Source: Streptomyces caniferus
Lineage (GTDB): Bacteria; Actinomycetota; Actinomycetes; Streptomycetales; Streptomycetaceae
Direction: 5' to 3'
DNA length: 64,000 nucleotides
Assembly (NCBI RefSeq): GCF_009811555.1
Contig: NZ_BLIN01000002.1
Location: 1,364,001 to 1,428,000, forward strand
This document shows positions 8,501-16,577 of this stretch, one piece after another (position 1 is the first letter of the stretch; each line of letters begins with the position of its first letter). The notes below the pieces were generated by a model. The model was not told the origin of the DNA and made no database searches. It saw only the letters and a program-made list of their open reading frames with translations. The position numbers and the translations under genes are program-made.

Positions 8501-10230
8501 GCCGCCTCCTGCTCGGTGAGCTGGGAGAGCACGATCTCCCGGTAGGTCTCGTTGCCGGCCATCAGCTCGCCGTGGGTGCCGGTGCCGACGACCCGGCCCT
8601 CGTCGAGGACCACGATCCGGTCGGCGCCGCGGATCGTGGAGACCCGCTGGGCGACGATCACCACTGTCGCGCGGTCGGTCTCGCGGGACAGCGCGGCCCG
8701 CAGCGCCGCGTCCGTCGCGTAGTCCAGCGCGGAGAAGGAGTCGTCGAAGAGGTAGATCTCGGGGCGCCGCACCAGGGCGCGGGCGATCGCCAGCCGCTGC
8801 CGCTGGCCGCCGGAGACATTGCTGCCGCCCTGGGCGATGGGTGCCTCCAGGCCGCCTTCCATCCGCTCGACGAAGTCGCGCGCCTGGGCGGTCTCCAGGG
8901 CGTGCCACAGGTCGTCGTCGGTGGCGTCCGGGTTGCCGTAGCGCAGGTTGGTGGCGACGGTGCCGGAGAAGAGGTACGGCTTCTGCGGGACCAGGCCGAT
9001 GGCCTTGGCCAGCGTCTCCTGGTCGAGGGTGCGCACGTCCTCGCCGTCCACCAGGACCGTGCCGCCGGTCGCGTCGAAGAGGCGGGGGACGAGCCCCAGG
9101 AGGGTGGACTTGCCGCTGCCGGTCGAGCCGATGACGGCGGTGGTCTCACCGGGGCGGGCGATCAGCGAGATGTCCTTGAGGACCGGCTGCTCGGCGCCCG
9201 GGAAGCGGAACTCGACGTCGCGCAGCTCCAGTTCGCCGTGGCGGCGGAGCTCGGTGACGGGGTTCTCCGGCGGAACGACGCTGGAGTCGGTCGCCAGCAC
9301 CTCCTGGATGCGCTCGGCGCAGACCTCGGCGCGCGGCAGCATCATCACCATGAACGTCGCCATCATGATCGACATCAGGATGTACATGAGGTAGCTGAGG
9401 AACGCCGTCAGCGCGCCGATCTGCATCTCGTCGGCGTCGATGCGCAGCCCGCCGAACCAGACGACGGCCACGCTGGAGAGGTTCACGATCAGCATGACCA
9501 GCGGGAACATCATCGACATCAGCCGGCCGGCGCGCAGCGAGATGTCGTAGAGATCGGTGTTGGCCCCGGCGAACCGCTCGCGCTCGTGCCGGTCGCGGAC
9601 GAAGGCGCGGATGACGCGGATGCCGGCGATCTGCTCGCGCAGCACACGGTTGACGGTGTCGATGCGCTCCTGCACCCCGCGGAACAGCGGACGCATCCGG
9701 CGCACGATCAGTGAGACGAGGATCCCGAGGACCGGGACGATGACCAGCAGCAGGGCCGACAGCGGCACATCCTGGTTCAGCGCCATGACCACACCGCCGA
9801 CGCACATGATCGGCGCCGAGACCATCATCGTGAACGTCATCAGGACCAGCATCTGGACCTGCTGGACGTCGTTGGTGGTGCGGGTGATCAGCGACGGCGC
9901 GCCGAACGTGCCCAGCTCGCGGGCGGAGAAGGACTGCACCCGGTCGAACACCGCGGCACGGATGTCCCGGCCGAGCGCCATGGCCGTACGGGCCCCGAAG
10001 TAGACGGCACCGATCGCGCAGACGATCTGCAGGAGGGTGACGGCGGCCATGAAACCGCCGATGCCGAGGATGTAGCCCGTGTCCCCCTTCACGACACCGT
10101 TGTCGATGATGTCGGCGTTGAGGGTGGGCAGATAGAGGGTTGCCAGGGTCTGGATCAGCTGGAGCAGCACGATCACGGATATCGAGCGCCTGTGGGGCCG
10201 CAAATGCGCCCGCGCGAGTCGGACCAACAC
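8497..10230 (-). CDS. ABC exporter half-transporter, degenerate ATPase site (subunit 1)
   Basis: 577 aa. Membrane domain about 15-300, ATPase domain about 335-570. Walker A is GSTGSGKST and the signature is consensus (VSGGQRQR). Walker B ends LFDDS, with Asp in place of the catalytic Glu, and the H-loop reads IVAQRVST, with Gln for His. With the partner gene this gives one working and one degenerate nucleotide site, the classic asymmetric heterodimer. Start is GTG at 10230; its stop overlaps the GTG of the partner by 4 bases. No local regulator or substrate gene is linked. Confidence 0.92.
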   Translation of the reverse strand: MLVRLARAHLRPHRRSISVIVLLQLIQTLATLYLPTLNADIIDNGVVKGDTGYILGIGGFMAAVTLLQIVCAIGAVYFGARTAMALGRDIRAAVFDRVQSFSARELGTFGAPSLITRTTNDVQQVQMLVLMTFTMMVSAPIMCVGGVVMALNQDVPLSALLLVIVPVLGILVSLIVRRMRPLFRGVQERIDTVNRVLREQIAGIRVIRAFVRDRHERERFAGANTDLYDISLRAGRLMSMMFPLVMLIVNLSSVAVVWFGGLRIDADEMQIGALTAFLSYLMYILMSIMMATFMVMMLPRAEVCAERIQEVLATDSSVVPPENPVTELRRHGELELRDVEFRFPGAEQPVLKDISLIARPGETTAVIGSTGSGKSTLLGLVPRLFDATGGTVLVDGEDVRTLDQETLAKAIGLVPQKPYLFSGTVATNLRYGNPDATDDDLWHALETAQARDFVERMEGGLEAPIAQGGSNVSGGQRQRLAIARALVRRPEIYLFDDSFSALDYATDAALRAALSRETDRATVVIVAQRVSTIRGADRIVVLDEGRVVGTGTHGELMAGNETYREIVLSQLTEQEAA

Positions 10231-10417
10231 CCCATGAGCCTAGGCGAACACTTGCCCGCGGCAATCGAATTTCCGGAGTCCGCCCAGCACGGTCCGGGAG
10301 CCTTTGCCAGAACTTGTCCGGAGCCTGATCACCCGCCGCGTAGGCCATCATGGAGGCGGCAACGACGGGGCCCGCCACCACGGGGGCGTCCCGGACCGAC
10401 ACGACGAAGAGGCCGCC

Positions 10418-10681
10418 GTGACAACAACTGGCACCGTGCGCTACTGGGCCGCGGCCAAGGCCGCCGCCGGCACGGCAGAGGAGCCGTATACGGCGGCGAC
10501 GCTCGCCGAGGCGCTCGACGCGGCGCGCACCGCGCACGCCGCGAACCCCGAGTTCGCGCGCGTCCTGCTGCGCTGCTCGTTCCTGGTGGACGGCGATCCG
10601 GTCGGCACCCGCGACCACGGGACGGTGCCGCTGGCCGAGGGCGGCACCGTCGAGGTCCTGCCGCCGTTCGCGGGAGGGTGA
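10418..10681 (+). CDS. MoaD/ThiS-family sulfur-carrier protein
   Basis: 87-aa ubiquitin-fold sulfur carrier with the diagnostic C-terminal Gly-Gly (PPFAGG), the site of adenylation and thiocarboxylation. Start is GTG at 10418, with GAAGAGG placed ahead of it. Such proteins donate sulfur to molybdopterin, thiazole or other pathways after activation by an E1-like enzyme; which pathway is served cannot be told here because no MoaE/ThiG/E1 gene is adjacent. The gene is divergent from the ABC exporter and 10 bp ahead of the next gene, so those two are likely cotranscribed. Confidence 0.85.
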   Translation: MTTTGTVRYWAAAKAAAGTAEEPYTAATLAEALDAARTAHAANPEFARVLLRCSFLVDGDPVGTRDHGTVPLAEGGTVEVLPPFAGG

Positions 10682-10691
10682 GGACACGGAC

Positions 10692-12020
10692 ATGAGCGAC
10701 AACCAGCCGCAGCACCGCAATCCGTACGAGCCGCACGACCCCTATGCGCAGCAGGAGCCGTACGGCCGGCCGGCCCCGCAGCCCGCACAGCCGCCGTACG
10801 GGCAGCAGGCCCCGTACGAGCACCAGGCGCCCTACGGGCAGCAGCAGCCGTACGGCCAGCAGGCCCAGCACGGACAGCAGCCGCCGTACGGGCAGCAGGC
10901 CCACGACCCCTCCCTGCAGCAGCAGCCGCGGCCCGAGCAGTACGGCCACGGCCAGCACGGGCGCGGCCGGCCGGGGCACGACCCGTACGGGCGCGGCCAG
11001 TACGGGTACGAGGCCTACGGGCAGCAGCAGCCGCAGCCGCACCGGCAGCCGCCACAGGCTCAGCAACCACAGCAGCCGCAGCGACCGGGCTACGGCCACG
11101 AGGGCTACGGCACCCCGCACCCCGCGGAGACCGCGCCGCTGCCCACCCAGCACCAGACCGCCCGCCCGGCCGACGAGCCGTACGCCCGCCGGCACCCCCA
11201 GCAGGCCGGCCCGGCGCCCGCCGGGCCCGCGCCGGTCTCCGCCGCTTCGGTCTCCTCCGCGCCGCTCGCGGCCAACCAGCGCGCCCGGGCCGAGGGCCGC
11301 TCGCCGATCATCCCGCCCGGTATCCAGCCGGCCGCGCTGACCGCCGGGCTCGCCCTGCTGCTGGCGCTGACCGCGCCGCTCGGCCGCCCGGTGCTCGCCG
11401 TGCCGGTGGCGCTGCTGCAGGCCGTCACCGCCGCCGGCTGGTTCCGGCTCAACGGCATGTGGCCGGCCCGCCAGGGCATCGCGCTCGCCTTCCTGGGCGG
11501 ACTGACCACCGATGTCGCGCTGCTCGCCACCGACCGCGCGAGCGCGCCGCTGGTCGGCATCGGCACGCTCGGGGTGTGGTGTCTGCTCGTCCTCGTCCTC
11601 CAGCTGCGCAACCGCAGCAGCGCCGACGAGCGGATGTACGCGCTGACCGCGGGCCTGACCTCGTCCGCGCTGGCGGTGCTCGCGGCCGGCCACCTCGCGG
11701 CGAGCCCGCATGCGGTCGTGGTCGGCGCCGCCGCGGTCGCGGTGGCCACCCTGGCCCGCGCGCTGCCGCTGCCCGCCGCCGCCTCGATCGGCATCTGCCT
11801 GGTGGCCGCCGCGGGCGCCGGTATCGCGGCCGGACAGCTGACCGGCCTCGGCGCGGCCGGCGCGCTGCTGGGCCTGGCGGCCGGCGGCTGCGCGCTGATC
11901 GGTCTGCGGGTGGCCAGCTACGACTACCCGTCCCGCTTCGTCCACATGACGGCGGGCGTGGCCCTGCCGCTGGCCCTGGCCGCACCCGCGGTGTACGTCC
12001 TGGGCAGGACGCTGGGGTAG
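10692..12020 (+). CDS. Membrane protein with long Gln/Pro/Tyr-rich cytoplasmic N-terminus
   Basis: 442 aa, not assigned to a characterised family. Residues 1-150 are low complexity, with many PYG-QQ type repeats. From about 210 to the end there are roughly eight hydrophobic helices (for example ALTAGLALLLALTAPLG and VALPLALAAPAVYVLG), so the second half is an integral membrane domain. Start is ATG at 10692, 10 bp after the MoaD-like gene. A strong hairpin follows the stop at 12049-12093. Disordered Pro/Gln-rich tails on actinomycete membrane proteins often act as interaction modules; that is inference. Confidence 0.8.
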   Translation: MSDNQPQHRNPYEPHDPYAQQEPYGRPAPQPAQPPYGQQAPYEHQAPYGQQQPYGQQAQHGQQPPYGQQAHDPSLQQQPRPEQYGHGQHGRGRPGHDPYGRGQYGYEAYGQQQPQPHRQPPQAQQPQQPQRPGYGHEGYGTPHPAETAPLPTQHQTARPADEPYARRHPQQAGPAPAGPAPVSAASVSSAPLAANQRARAEGRSPIIPPGIQPAALTAGLALLLALTAPLGRPVLAVPVALLQAVTAAGWFRLNGMWPARQGIALAFLGGLTTDVALLATDRASAPLVGIGTLGVWCLLVLVLQLRNRSSADERMYALTAGLTSSALAVLAAGHLAASPHAVVVGAAAVAVATLARALPLPAAASIGICLVAAAGAGIAAGQLTGLGAAGALLGLAAGGCALIGLRVASYDYPSRFVHMTAGVALPLALAAPAVYVLGRTLG

Positions 12021-12048
12021 CTCCCCGCGGGGCCGTGAGCGACATCGG

Positions 12049-12093
12049 GCGGCGGCCGCCGGAAGCGCCCTGGCGCGTTCCGGCGGCCGCCGC
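12049..12093 (+). terminator. Hairpin terminator
   Basis: Perfect 16-bp stem (12049-12064 with 12078-12093, arm GCGGCGGCCGCCGGAA) and 13-nt loop, 28 bp after the membrane protein stop. No U-tract, as usual in Streptomyces. Confidence 0.75.
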
Positions 12094-12195
12094 TCCCGCT
12101 TCCCGGACCACGTCGTCTAGGCTCCCCCGGAGCGCAGGCAGGGGGCCTGCCCGGACGCGGCCGGGATCCGGCCCAGGTGTGGGGGAAGTGGTTCG

Positions 12196-12897
12196 ATGCG
12201 TGCACTTCGCGTGCTGTTGATTCTCGTCGTCATATTCGGCGGGCTGTTCGTGGCCGCCGACCGGGTGGCGGTGAATCTGGCCGAGGACATGGCCGCGGAC
12301 AAGATCCGCGGCAGCCAGGGGCTCGACAAGACGCCGGAGGTCTCGATCAAGGGCTTCCCGTTCCTGACCCAGGTCGCCGGTCGCAGCCTGCAGGAGGTGG
12401 ACGCCGACCTCGGGGGCATCGAGGCCCGCGCCCAGGGGCGCGCCCTGCGCATCGACCAGCTGTCGGCGCAGTTCCACGACGTGGCGCTGACCAGCGACTA
12501 CACCTCCATCGAGAGCGCCGCGACGGCCACCGGCAACGCCCGGATCAACTACGCCGACCTGACCAAGGCGGCGGGCGGCGGCGTCAAGATCAGCTACGGC
12601 GGGCAGAAGGACGGCCGCAGCCAGGTCAAGATCTCGCCGAACGTCCCGCTGCTCAGCTCGCTGGACGTGACCGGCTCCATCACGATCGTGAACGGCACCA
12701 CCGTCCGGCTGCGCGCCGACAAGCTCCCCGCGATGTGCAAGGCCCTCCCGGGCTGTGAGACCAAGGTGCGGGCCCAGACCGACCACGACTGGAAGCTGGA
12801 CCAGCTGCCCGGCAACCTGAAGCTGGAGAAGGTCGTGACGACATCCGAGGGCCTGTCGATCTCCGCCGCCGGCAAGAACGTCAAGCTTCCCGGCTGA
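12196..12897 (+). CDS. LmeA-family (DUF2993) phospholipid-binding protein
   Basis: 233 aa with an N-terminal signal-anchor (LRVLLILVVIFGGLFVAADRVAV) followed by the DUF2993 fold. Mycobacterial LmeA of this family binds phosphatidylinositides and aids lipomannan elongation; other members have no assigned role. The 12117-12122 TAGGCT hexamer (position -10 type) lies ahead, with a leader of roughly 65 nt. Start is ATG at 12196. The GFPFLTQV motif is typical of the family. The gene stands alone between a terminator upstream and the sulfur block downstream. Confidence 0.85.
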   Translation: MRALRVLLILVVIFGGLFVAADRVAVNLAEDMAADKIRGSQGLDKTPEVSIKGFPFLTQVAGRSLQEVDADLGGIEARAQGRALRIDQLSAQFHDVALTSDYTSIESAATATGNARINYADLTKAAGGGVKISYGGQKDGRSQVKISPNVPLLSSLDVTGSITIVNGTTVRLRADKLPAMCKALPGCETKVRAQTDHDWKLDQLPGNLKLEKVVTTSEGLSISAAGKNVKLPG

Positions 12898-13085
12898 CCG
12901 GACGCCCCCGGCGGGCCGCCCCACCGGTCCGCCGGCCGCTCCGTGTGCAGTCCAATCCCTGAGACACCCCGGTCCGTACGCCAGACCCCCACCGGCGCAC
13001 GGGCGTCCGGGGCCTGCGGACACCCGCCCCGAGGCGCCACCGATCCCACATCGCGGACAAACGCGTCTCGCCATTCGACACGCCG

Positions 13086-13115
13086 GTGACACGCCCCGCT
13101 CCGCGTCCCTACGAT
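13086..13115 (+). promoter_or_regulatory. Promoter of the sulfur leader/sulfurtransferase operon (leaderless)
   Basis: A -35 like GTGACA (13086-13091) and -10 TACGAT (13110-13115) are 18 bp apart. The -10 ends 7 bases before the leader-peptide ATG at 13123, so transcription should begin at or next to that ATG and give a leaderless message. Confidence 0.55.
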
Positions 13116-13122
13116 CGGTGTC

Positions 13123-13230
13123 ATGCAGAGCTCATTGAGCGGTCTCCGTCCGCGGGGACGTGCGGTACTGACGAAGCGGCGGGCAGTAGACCTGTGCCGC
13201 GTCGCCGCCATGCTCTGTCGCCCTGTCTGA
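13123..13230 (+). CDS. Putative cysteine-responsive leader peptide
   Basis: 35-codon reading frame ending VDLCRVAAMLCRPV, upstream of the thiosulfate sulfurtransferase. It matches the actinobacterial leader-peptide pattern (R-x-VDLxRVAxxLCR) that I recall ahead of sulfur-assimilation genes; in mycobacteria, Cys-containing leader ORFs attenuate cysteine genes. Cys codons are at 25 and 32. The promoter position implies a leaderless transcript beginning at this ATG. 166 bases of GC-rich DNA separate its stop from the sulfurtransferase ATG and could fold into the regulatory structure. Together with the two gaps around it, this accounts for the 12898-13396 stretch; nothing else is seen there. Confidence 0.7.
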   Translation: MQSSLSGLRPRGRAVLTKRRAVDLCRVAAMLCRPV

Positions 13231-13396
13231 CGGTCCTTTCGCCCCGTCTTTCCCCCCGGCCGGCCTCCTGGGCCGTGCCCTACGCGTCCCGGCGCAGCGC
13301 CGCCCCGGAACCCCGTCCCGGAAGTCACCGGCGCGCACCCGGCGTACCCGCGTGCCACTCCACTGCCCCCCCGTAACTGCCCCGGAGGAGAAGAAC

Positions 13397-14242
13397 ATGA
13401 GCCGTAGCGACGTCCTCGTAGACGCCGACTGGGTCGAGGCCCACCTCGAGGACCCGAAGGTCGTGCTCGTCGAGGTTGACGAGGACACCTCGGCCTACGA
13501 CAAGAACCACATCAAGAACGCCGTCCGGATCGACTGGAAGCAGGACCTCCAGGACCCGGTCCGCCGCGACTTCGTCGACCAGGAGGGCTTCGAGAAGCTG
13601 CTCTCCGCCAAGGGCATCGGCAACGACGACACCGTGGTCCTCTACGGCGGCAACAACAACTGGTTCGCCTCCTACGCCTACTGGTACTTCAAGCTCTACG
13701 GCCACGGCAGCGTCAAGCTGCTCGACGGCGGCCGCAAGAAGTGGGAGCTGGACTCGCGCGACCTGGTCGACGGCTCCGAGGTCCCCCAGCGCCCGGCCAC
13801 CGACTACAAGGCCAAGGCGCAGAACACCGCCATCCGCGCCTTCCGGGACGACGTCGTCGCCGCGATCGACAACCTCAACCTGGTCGACGTGCGCTCCCCC
13901 GACGAGTTCAGCGGCAAGCTGCTCGCCCCGGCGCACCTCCCGCAGGAGCAGTCGCAGCGCCCCGGCCACGTGCCCAGCGCCCGCAACATCCCGTGGTCGA
14001 AGAACGCCAACGACGACGGCACCTTCAAGTCGGACGACGAGCTCAAGGCCCTCTACGAGGGTGAGTCGGTGGACCTGGCCAAGGACACCATCGCCTACTG
14101 CCGCATCGGTGAGCGCTCCGCGCTGACCTGGTTCGTCCTGCACGAGCTGCTCGGCCAGAGCAACGTCAAGAACTACGACGGCTCGTGGACCGAGTACGGC
14201 TCGCTCGTCGGCGTGCCGATCGAGCTCGGCGCCGCCAAGTAA
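13397..14242 (+). CDS. cysA: Thiosulfate sulfurtransferase (rhodanese), CysA2/CysA3-like
   Basis: 281-aa two-domain rhodanese that transfers sulfane sulfur from thiosulfate to acceptors such as cyanide or thiols. The C-terminal domain carries the active-site loop CRIGERS with catalytic Cys about 235; the N-terminal domain is the inactive half. Long stretches (VEVDEDTSAYD, YGGNNNWFASYAYWYFKLYGH) match mycobacterial CysA2. Start is ATG at 13397 after GGAGGAG. It is followed 38 bp later by sseC, the same pair as in Mycobacterium (cysA2-sseC2). Probably controlled through the upstream leader peptide. Confidence 0.95.
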   Translation: MSRSDVLVDADWVEAHLEDPKVVLVEVDEDTSAYDKNHIKNAVRIDWKQDLQDPVRRDFVDQEGFEKLLSAKGIGNDDTVVLYGGNNNWFASYAYWYFKLYGHGSVKLLDGGRKKWELDSRDLVDGSEVPQRPATDYKAKAQNTAIRAFRDDVVAAIDNLNLVDVRSPDEFSGKLLAPAHLPQEQSQRPGHVPSARNIPWSKNANDDGTFKSDDELKALYEGESVDLAKDTIAYCRIGERSALTWFVLHELLGQSNVKNYDGSWTEYGSLVGVPIELGAAK

Positions 14243-14280
14243 GCAAGCAAGCTTCTCCCGACCCTCAAGGAAGTACCCCT

Positions 14281-14568
14281 ATGTGTGGAGCACAGGCAGG
14301 CGGCCCGGACGCCTCGACCATCAAGCCCGGTGAGACCACGATCCAGGGCAGCGTGACCCGCGACGGCGAGCCCGTCACCGGTTACGTCCGCCTCCTGGAC
14401 AGCACCGGTGAGTTCACCGCCGAGGTTCCCACCTCCGCGACCGGACAGTTCCGCTTCTACGCGGCCGAGGGCACCTGGACGCTGCGTGCGCTCGTCCCGG
14501 GCGGCACCGCCGACCGCACCGTCGTCGCCCAGCAGGGCGGCCTGGCGGAGGTGGCCATCGCCGTCTGA
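14281..14568 (+). CDS. sseC: SseC-like DUF1416 protein
   Basis: 95 aa, beginning MCGAQAGGPDAS with an early Cys, followed by a beta-rich domain that resembles a carboxypeptidase-regulatory/Ig-like fold. DUF1416 proteins are almost always encoded next to thiosulfate sulfurtransferase in actinobacteria (sseC in Mycobacterium), so a role in sulfur transfer is likely, but no activity is established. Start is ATG at 14281 behind CAAGGAAG. A strong terminator follows. Confidence 0.9.
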   Translation: MCGAQAGGPDASTIKPGETTIQGSVTRDGEPVTGYVRLLDSTGEFTAEVPTSATGQFRFYAAEGTWTLRALVPGGTADRTVVAQQGGLAEVAIAV

Positions 14569-14618
14569 CGGCGAAGTGGCCGCGGCTCCGCTGGGGCCCT
14601 CGCCACGATCCGTACGGC

Positions 14619-14673
14619 CGGAGGGCCGCACCCCAGAGGTTTGGACGCCTTTGACTGGGGGTGCGGCCCTCCG
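14619..14673 (+). terminator. Hairpin terminator of the cysA-sseC operon
   Basis: Inverted repeat of 16-17 bp (14619-14635 with 14656-14673, arm CGGAGGGCCGCACCCC) and 20-nt loop, 50 bp after the sseC stop. Confidence 0.75.
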
Positions 14674-14745
14674 CGCCGTCCGGGCCACGGACGGCGCTCC
14701 GCCCGCCGACTTCTGTCCTGCCCCGCGCGGACTTACCGTGGATTC

Positions 14746-15033
14746 ATGGACGCGCACCGCCGGTCGCCCGTACAGCGCCGCCATCGCAGGTACTTCGTCC
14801 TGATGGGCGTGTGCCTGGTGCTGTTCGTGCTCGCCTGGGGCGTGGTGCGGCTGTGGTCGGTGCCGGCCGCGGTGGGCATGTGCGTCGTCGCCATGGTCAT
14901 CCCGCCCGTCGCGGCGATCATCGGCAACCGCCGGGAGCCCGGTGAGCGCTGGTGGGACGAGTCCGGCGACCCGGAGTCCGACCGCTGGTGGCGCGAGCTG
15001 GACGACCGGGGCGACGACAAGCACCCCCAGTAG
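14746..15033 (+). CDS. Small DUF3099-type membrane protein
   Basis: 95 aa with two adjacent membrane helices (FVLMGVCLVLFVLAWGVV and VPAAVGMCVVAMVIPPVAAII), a basic N-terminus (HRRSPVQRRHRRY) and an acidic, Trp/Arg-rich C-terminal tail. The pattern matches the actinobacterial DUF3099 family, function unknown. Start is ATG at 14746. It lies between the sseC terminator and a convergent DsrE gene, so it is its own unit. Confidence 0.75.
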   Translation: MDAHRRSPVQRRHRRYFVLMGVCLVLFVLAWGVVRLWSVPAAVGMCVVAMVIPPVAAIIGNRREPGERWWDESGDPESDRWWRELDDRGDDKHPQ

Positions 15034-15072
15034 CCCCGCGGGGCTCCCGGGGGCCTGGGTGCGCCGGCGTCC

Positions 15073-15438
15073 TCAGTACACCAGCGCCTGGACGTCGTCC
15101 GGCATGATCTCGCTGACGAACACCTGGGCACCGGCGATCCCGGCCCCCTCGATCAGATCCTTCTGCTCGACGTTGCGCCGGGCCGCGCACTGGGTGCAGA
15201 CGGTGATCGCGCCGCCGCCGGCGCGGATCCCGTCGATCAGTTCCGGCAGGGGCGCCGCATGCGGCAGCTCGAACTCCGCCGCCCGCCCCGGCAGGGCGAA
15301 CCACACCGACTCCCCGGTCAGCCACAGCGACACCTCGACGCCGCTGGCCACCGCCACCGCCGCCACCGTGAACGCCTGCGAGCACCGCTCGGGCGCATCC
15401 GCACCCGCCGTCACCTTGATCACGAGCTTCTTCGCCAT
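15073..15438 (-). CDS. DsrE-family protein
   Basis: 121 aa, alpha/beta DsrE/DsrF fold. A Cys pair in VCTQCAARR sits where DsrE proteins carry a sulfur-accepting Cys, so it may bind persulfide sulfur. Start is ATG at 15438. It sits 40 bp from, and convergent with, the DUF3099 gene and near the sulfurtransferase block, which supports a role in sulfur relay. Activity is not known. Confidence 0.82.
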   Translation of the reverse strand: MAKKLVIKVTAGADAPERCSQAFTVAAVAVASGVEVSLWLTGESVWFALPGRAAEFELPHAAPLPELIDGIRAGGGAITVCTQCAARRNVEQKDLIEGAGIAGAQVFVSEIMPDDVQALVY

Positions 15439-15542
15439 GAGGCAAGAGTAGGGGCGGCGGACCTCACAGCGCCGTTGTCACCGCCGCCGACTAGACTCTC
15501 AGGCGGTCCGTTACACCCTCACTCCGTTCAGGGAGCGCGCTC

Positions 15543-15644
15543 GTGCTTGAGGCATTCTTCACCACCCTGCTGGTTCTGGTCGCCGTCGGCGTGATCGCGT
15601 TCGCCGGTCTGACCTGGAAGAAGCTGTACCAGGGCCAGCGCTGA
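15543..15644 (+). CDS. 33-aa single-helix membrane protein
   Basis: Tiny frame from GTG at 15543: M-L-E-A-F-F, a hydrophobic stretch TTLLVLVAVGVIAFAGLTW, then a basic end KKLYQGQR. The clean helix with a positive-inside tail and codon use like its neighbours indicate a real gene. I recall similar short proteins ahead of the nitrobindin-like gene in other Streptomyces, but have no function. It lies about 100 bp upstream of that gene on the same strand. Confidence 0.6.
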   Translation: MLEAFFTTLLVLVAVGVIAFAGLTWKKLYQGQR

Positions 15645-15751
15645 GCCTCCGCTCCCAGCCACCCGGCGGGTGGCAGCCCCACCCCCGGCTGTTCGAGGGG
15701 CGCGCCGCGCGTCCCTGTCGGTTCCCCTCCACATAGATCGCCTGAGCTCTC

Positions 15752-16339
15752 ATGATCGAGATCCCGTCCGACCTGAACCCGGCCCTGGTGCCGCTCGCCT
15801 TCCTCCTCGGCAGCTGGGAGGGCGCCGGCGTCGCCGACTTCCCGGGCACCGAGAAGTGCAACTTCGGGCAGGAGGTCAGCTTCACCCACGACGGCCGTGA
15901 CTTCCTCGAGTACACCTCGCACAGCTGGGTGCTCGACGCCGAGGGCAAGAAGGTCCGCCCGCTGGAGTCCGAGAGCGGTTACTGGCGCATCGACGCGGAC
16001 CGCAAGGTCGAGATCGTGATGTGCCGCGACCAGGGCGTGGTGGAGGTCTGGTACGGCGAGCTGGCCGACCAGAAGCCGCAGATCGACCTGGCCACCGACG
16101 CCATCGCCCGCACCGCCGCCTCCGGCCCGTACAGCGGCGGCAAGCGACTCTACGGCTACGTCAACAGCGACCTGATGTGGGTCGGCGAGAAGTCCACCCC
16201 GGACGTACCGCTGCGGCCGTACATGTCGGCGCACCTGAAGAAGGTCGCCGACCTCAAGGAGTGGGCGGAGAACCTCCCCGACGACACGCCGGACGGCGTC
16301 TCCTTCTTCCGTCCCGACGGCACGCCCTACAACCCGTAA
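15752..16339 (+). CDS. Nitrobindin-like heme-binding protein (FABP family)
   Basis: 195 aa, ten-stranded beta-barrel family. It has the nitrobindin signature near the N-terminus (LLGSWEGAG, GxWxGxG) and a candidate axial His in RPYMSAHLKK near the C-terminus. Bacterial and plant nitrobindins bind ferric heme and isomerise peroxynitrite or bind NO. Start is ATG at 15752. The stop is at the upstream edge of the cobalamin riboswitch, so the two are separate units. Confidence 0.85.
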   Translation: MIEIPSDLNPALVPLAFLLGSWEGAGVADFPGTEKCNFGQEVSFTHDGRDFLEYTSHSWVLDAEGKKVRPLESESGYWRIDADRKVEIVMCRDQGVVEVWYGELADQKPQIDLATDAIARTAASGPYSGGKRLYGYVNSDLMWVGEKSTPDVPLRPYMSAHLKKVADLKEWAENLPDDTPDGVSFFRPDGTPYNP

Positions 16340-16460
16340 GCACGACGGGAGAGCCCCGCTCTCCCTGCCAGCGCCCCGCGGGGGAAGCCGGTCGAAGTCC
16401 GGCGCTGACCCGCAACGGTAGGCGGAAGGCATCCTTCCGCAAGCCCGATCGCCCGTGGTG
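16340..16460 (+). promoter_or_regulatory. Cobalamin riboswitch
   Basis: The conserved B12-box core is readable: GGGGAAGCCGGTCGAAGTCC at 16380-16399, then GGCGCTGACCCGCAACGGTA at 16400-16419. This matches the GGGAA-GGTG-AA-TCC...CWGxCCCGCxACTGT consensus. An upstream stem (GGGAGAG/CTCTCCC) and a downstream stem (GCGGAAGG/CCTTCCGC, about 16421-16440) flank it. It sits in the leader of btuC, as expected for repression of B12 uptake when cobalamin is abundant. The 5' limit is estimated. Confidence 0.93.
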
Positions 16461-16577
16461 CGCACAGCTTCCCGCACAACTCGCCGTGGACTGCGAGGGG
16501 ACGCCCACCGGACCCGCGCGGTCCCGGGCCGCTCCTTGGTACGTACGGACGCGGCCCGACCCCGAGGCGGACCGACC

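Noticed and set aside
6575..8545. 656-codon plus-strand frame opposite the ABC exporter
   Set aside because: Asp/Gly/Val-rich antisense shadow; the opposite strand has intact Walker and signature motifs.
16455..16577. N-terminal extension of btuC from GTG 16455
   Set aside because: It would place coding sequence in the riboswitch's downstream stem and expression platform and adds an unconserved Arg-rich leader.
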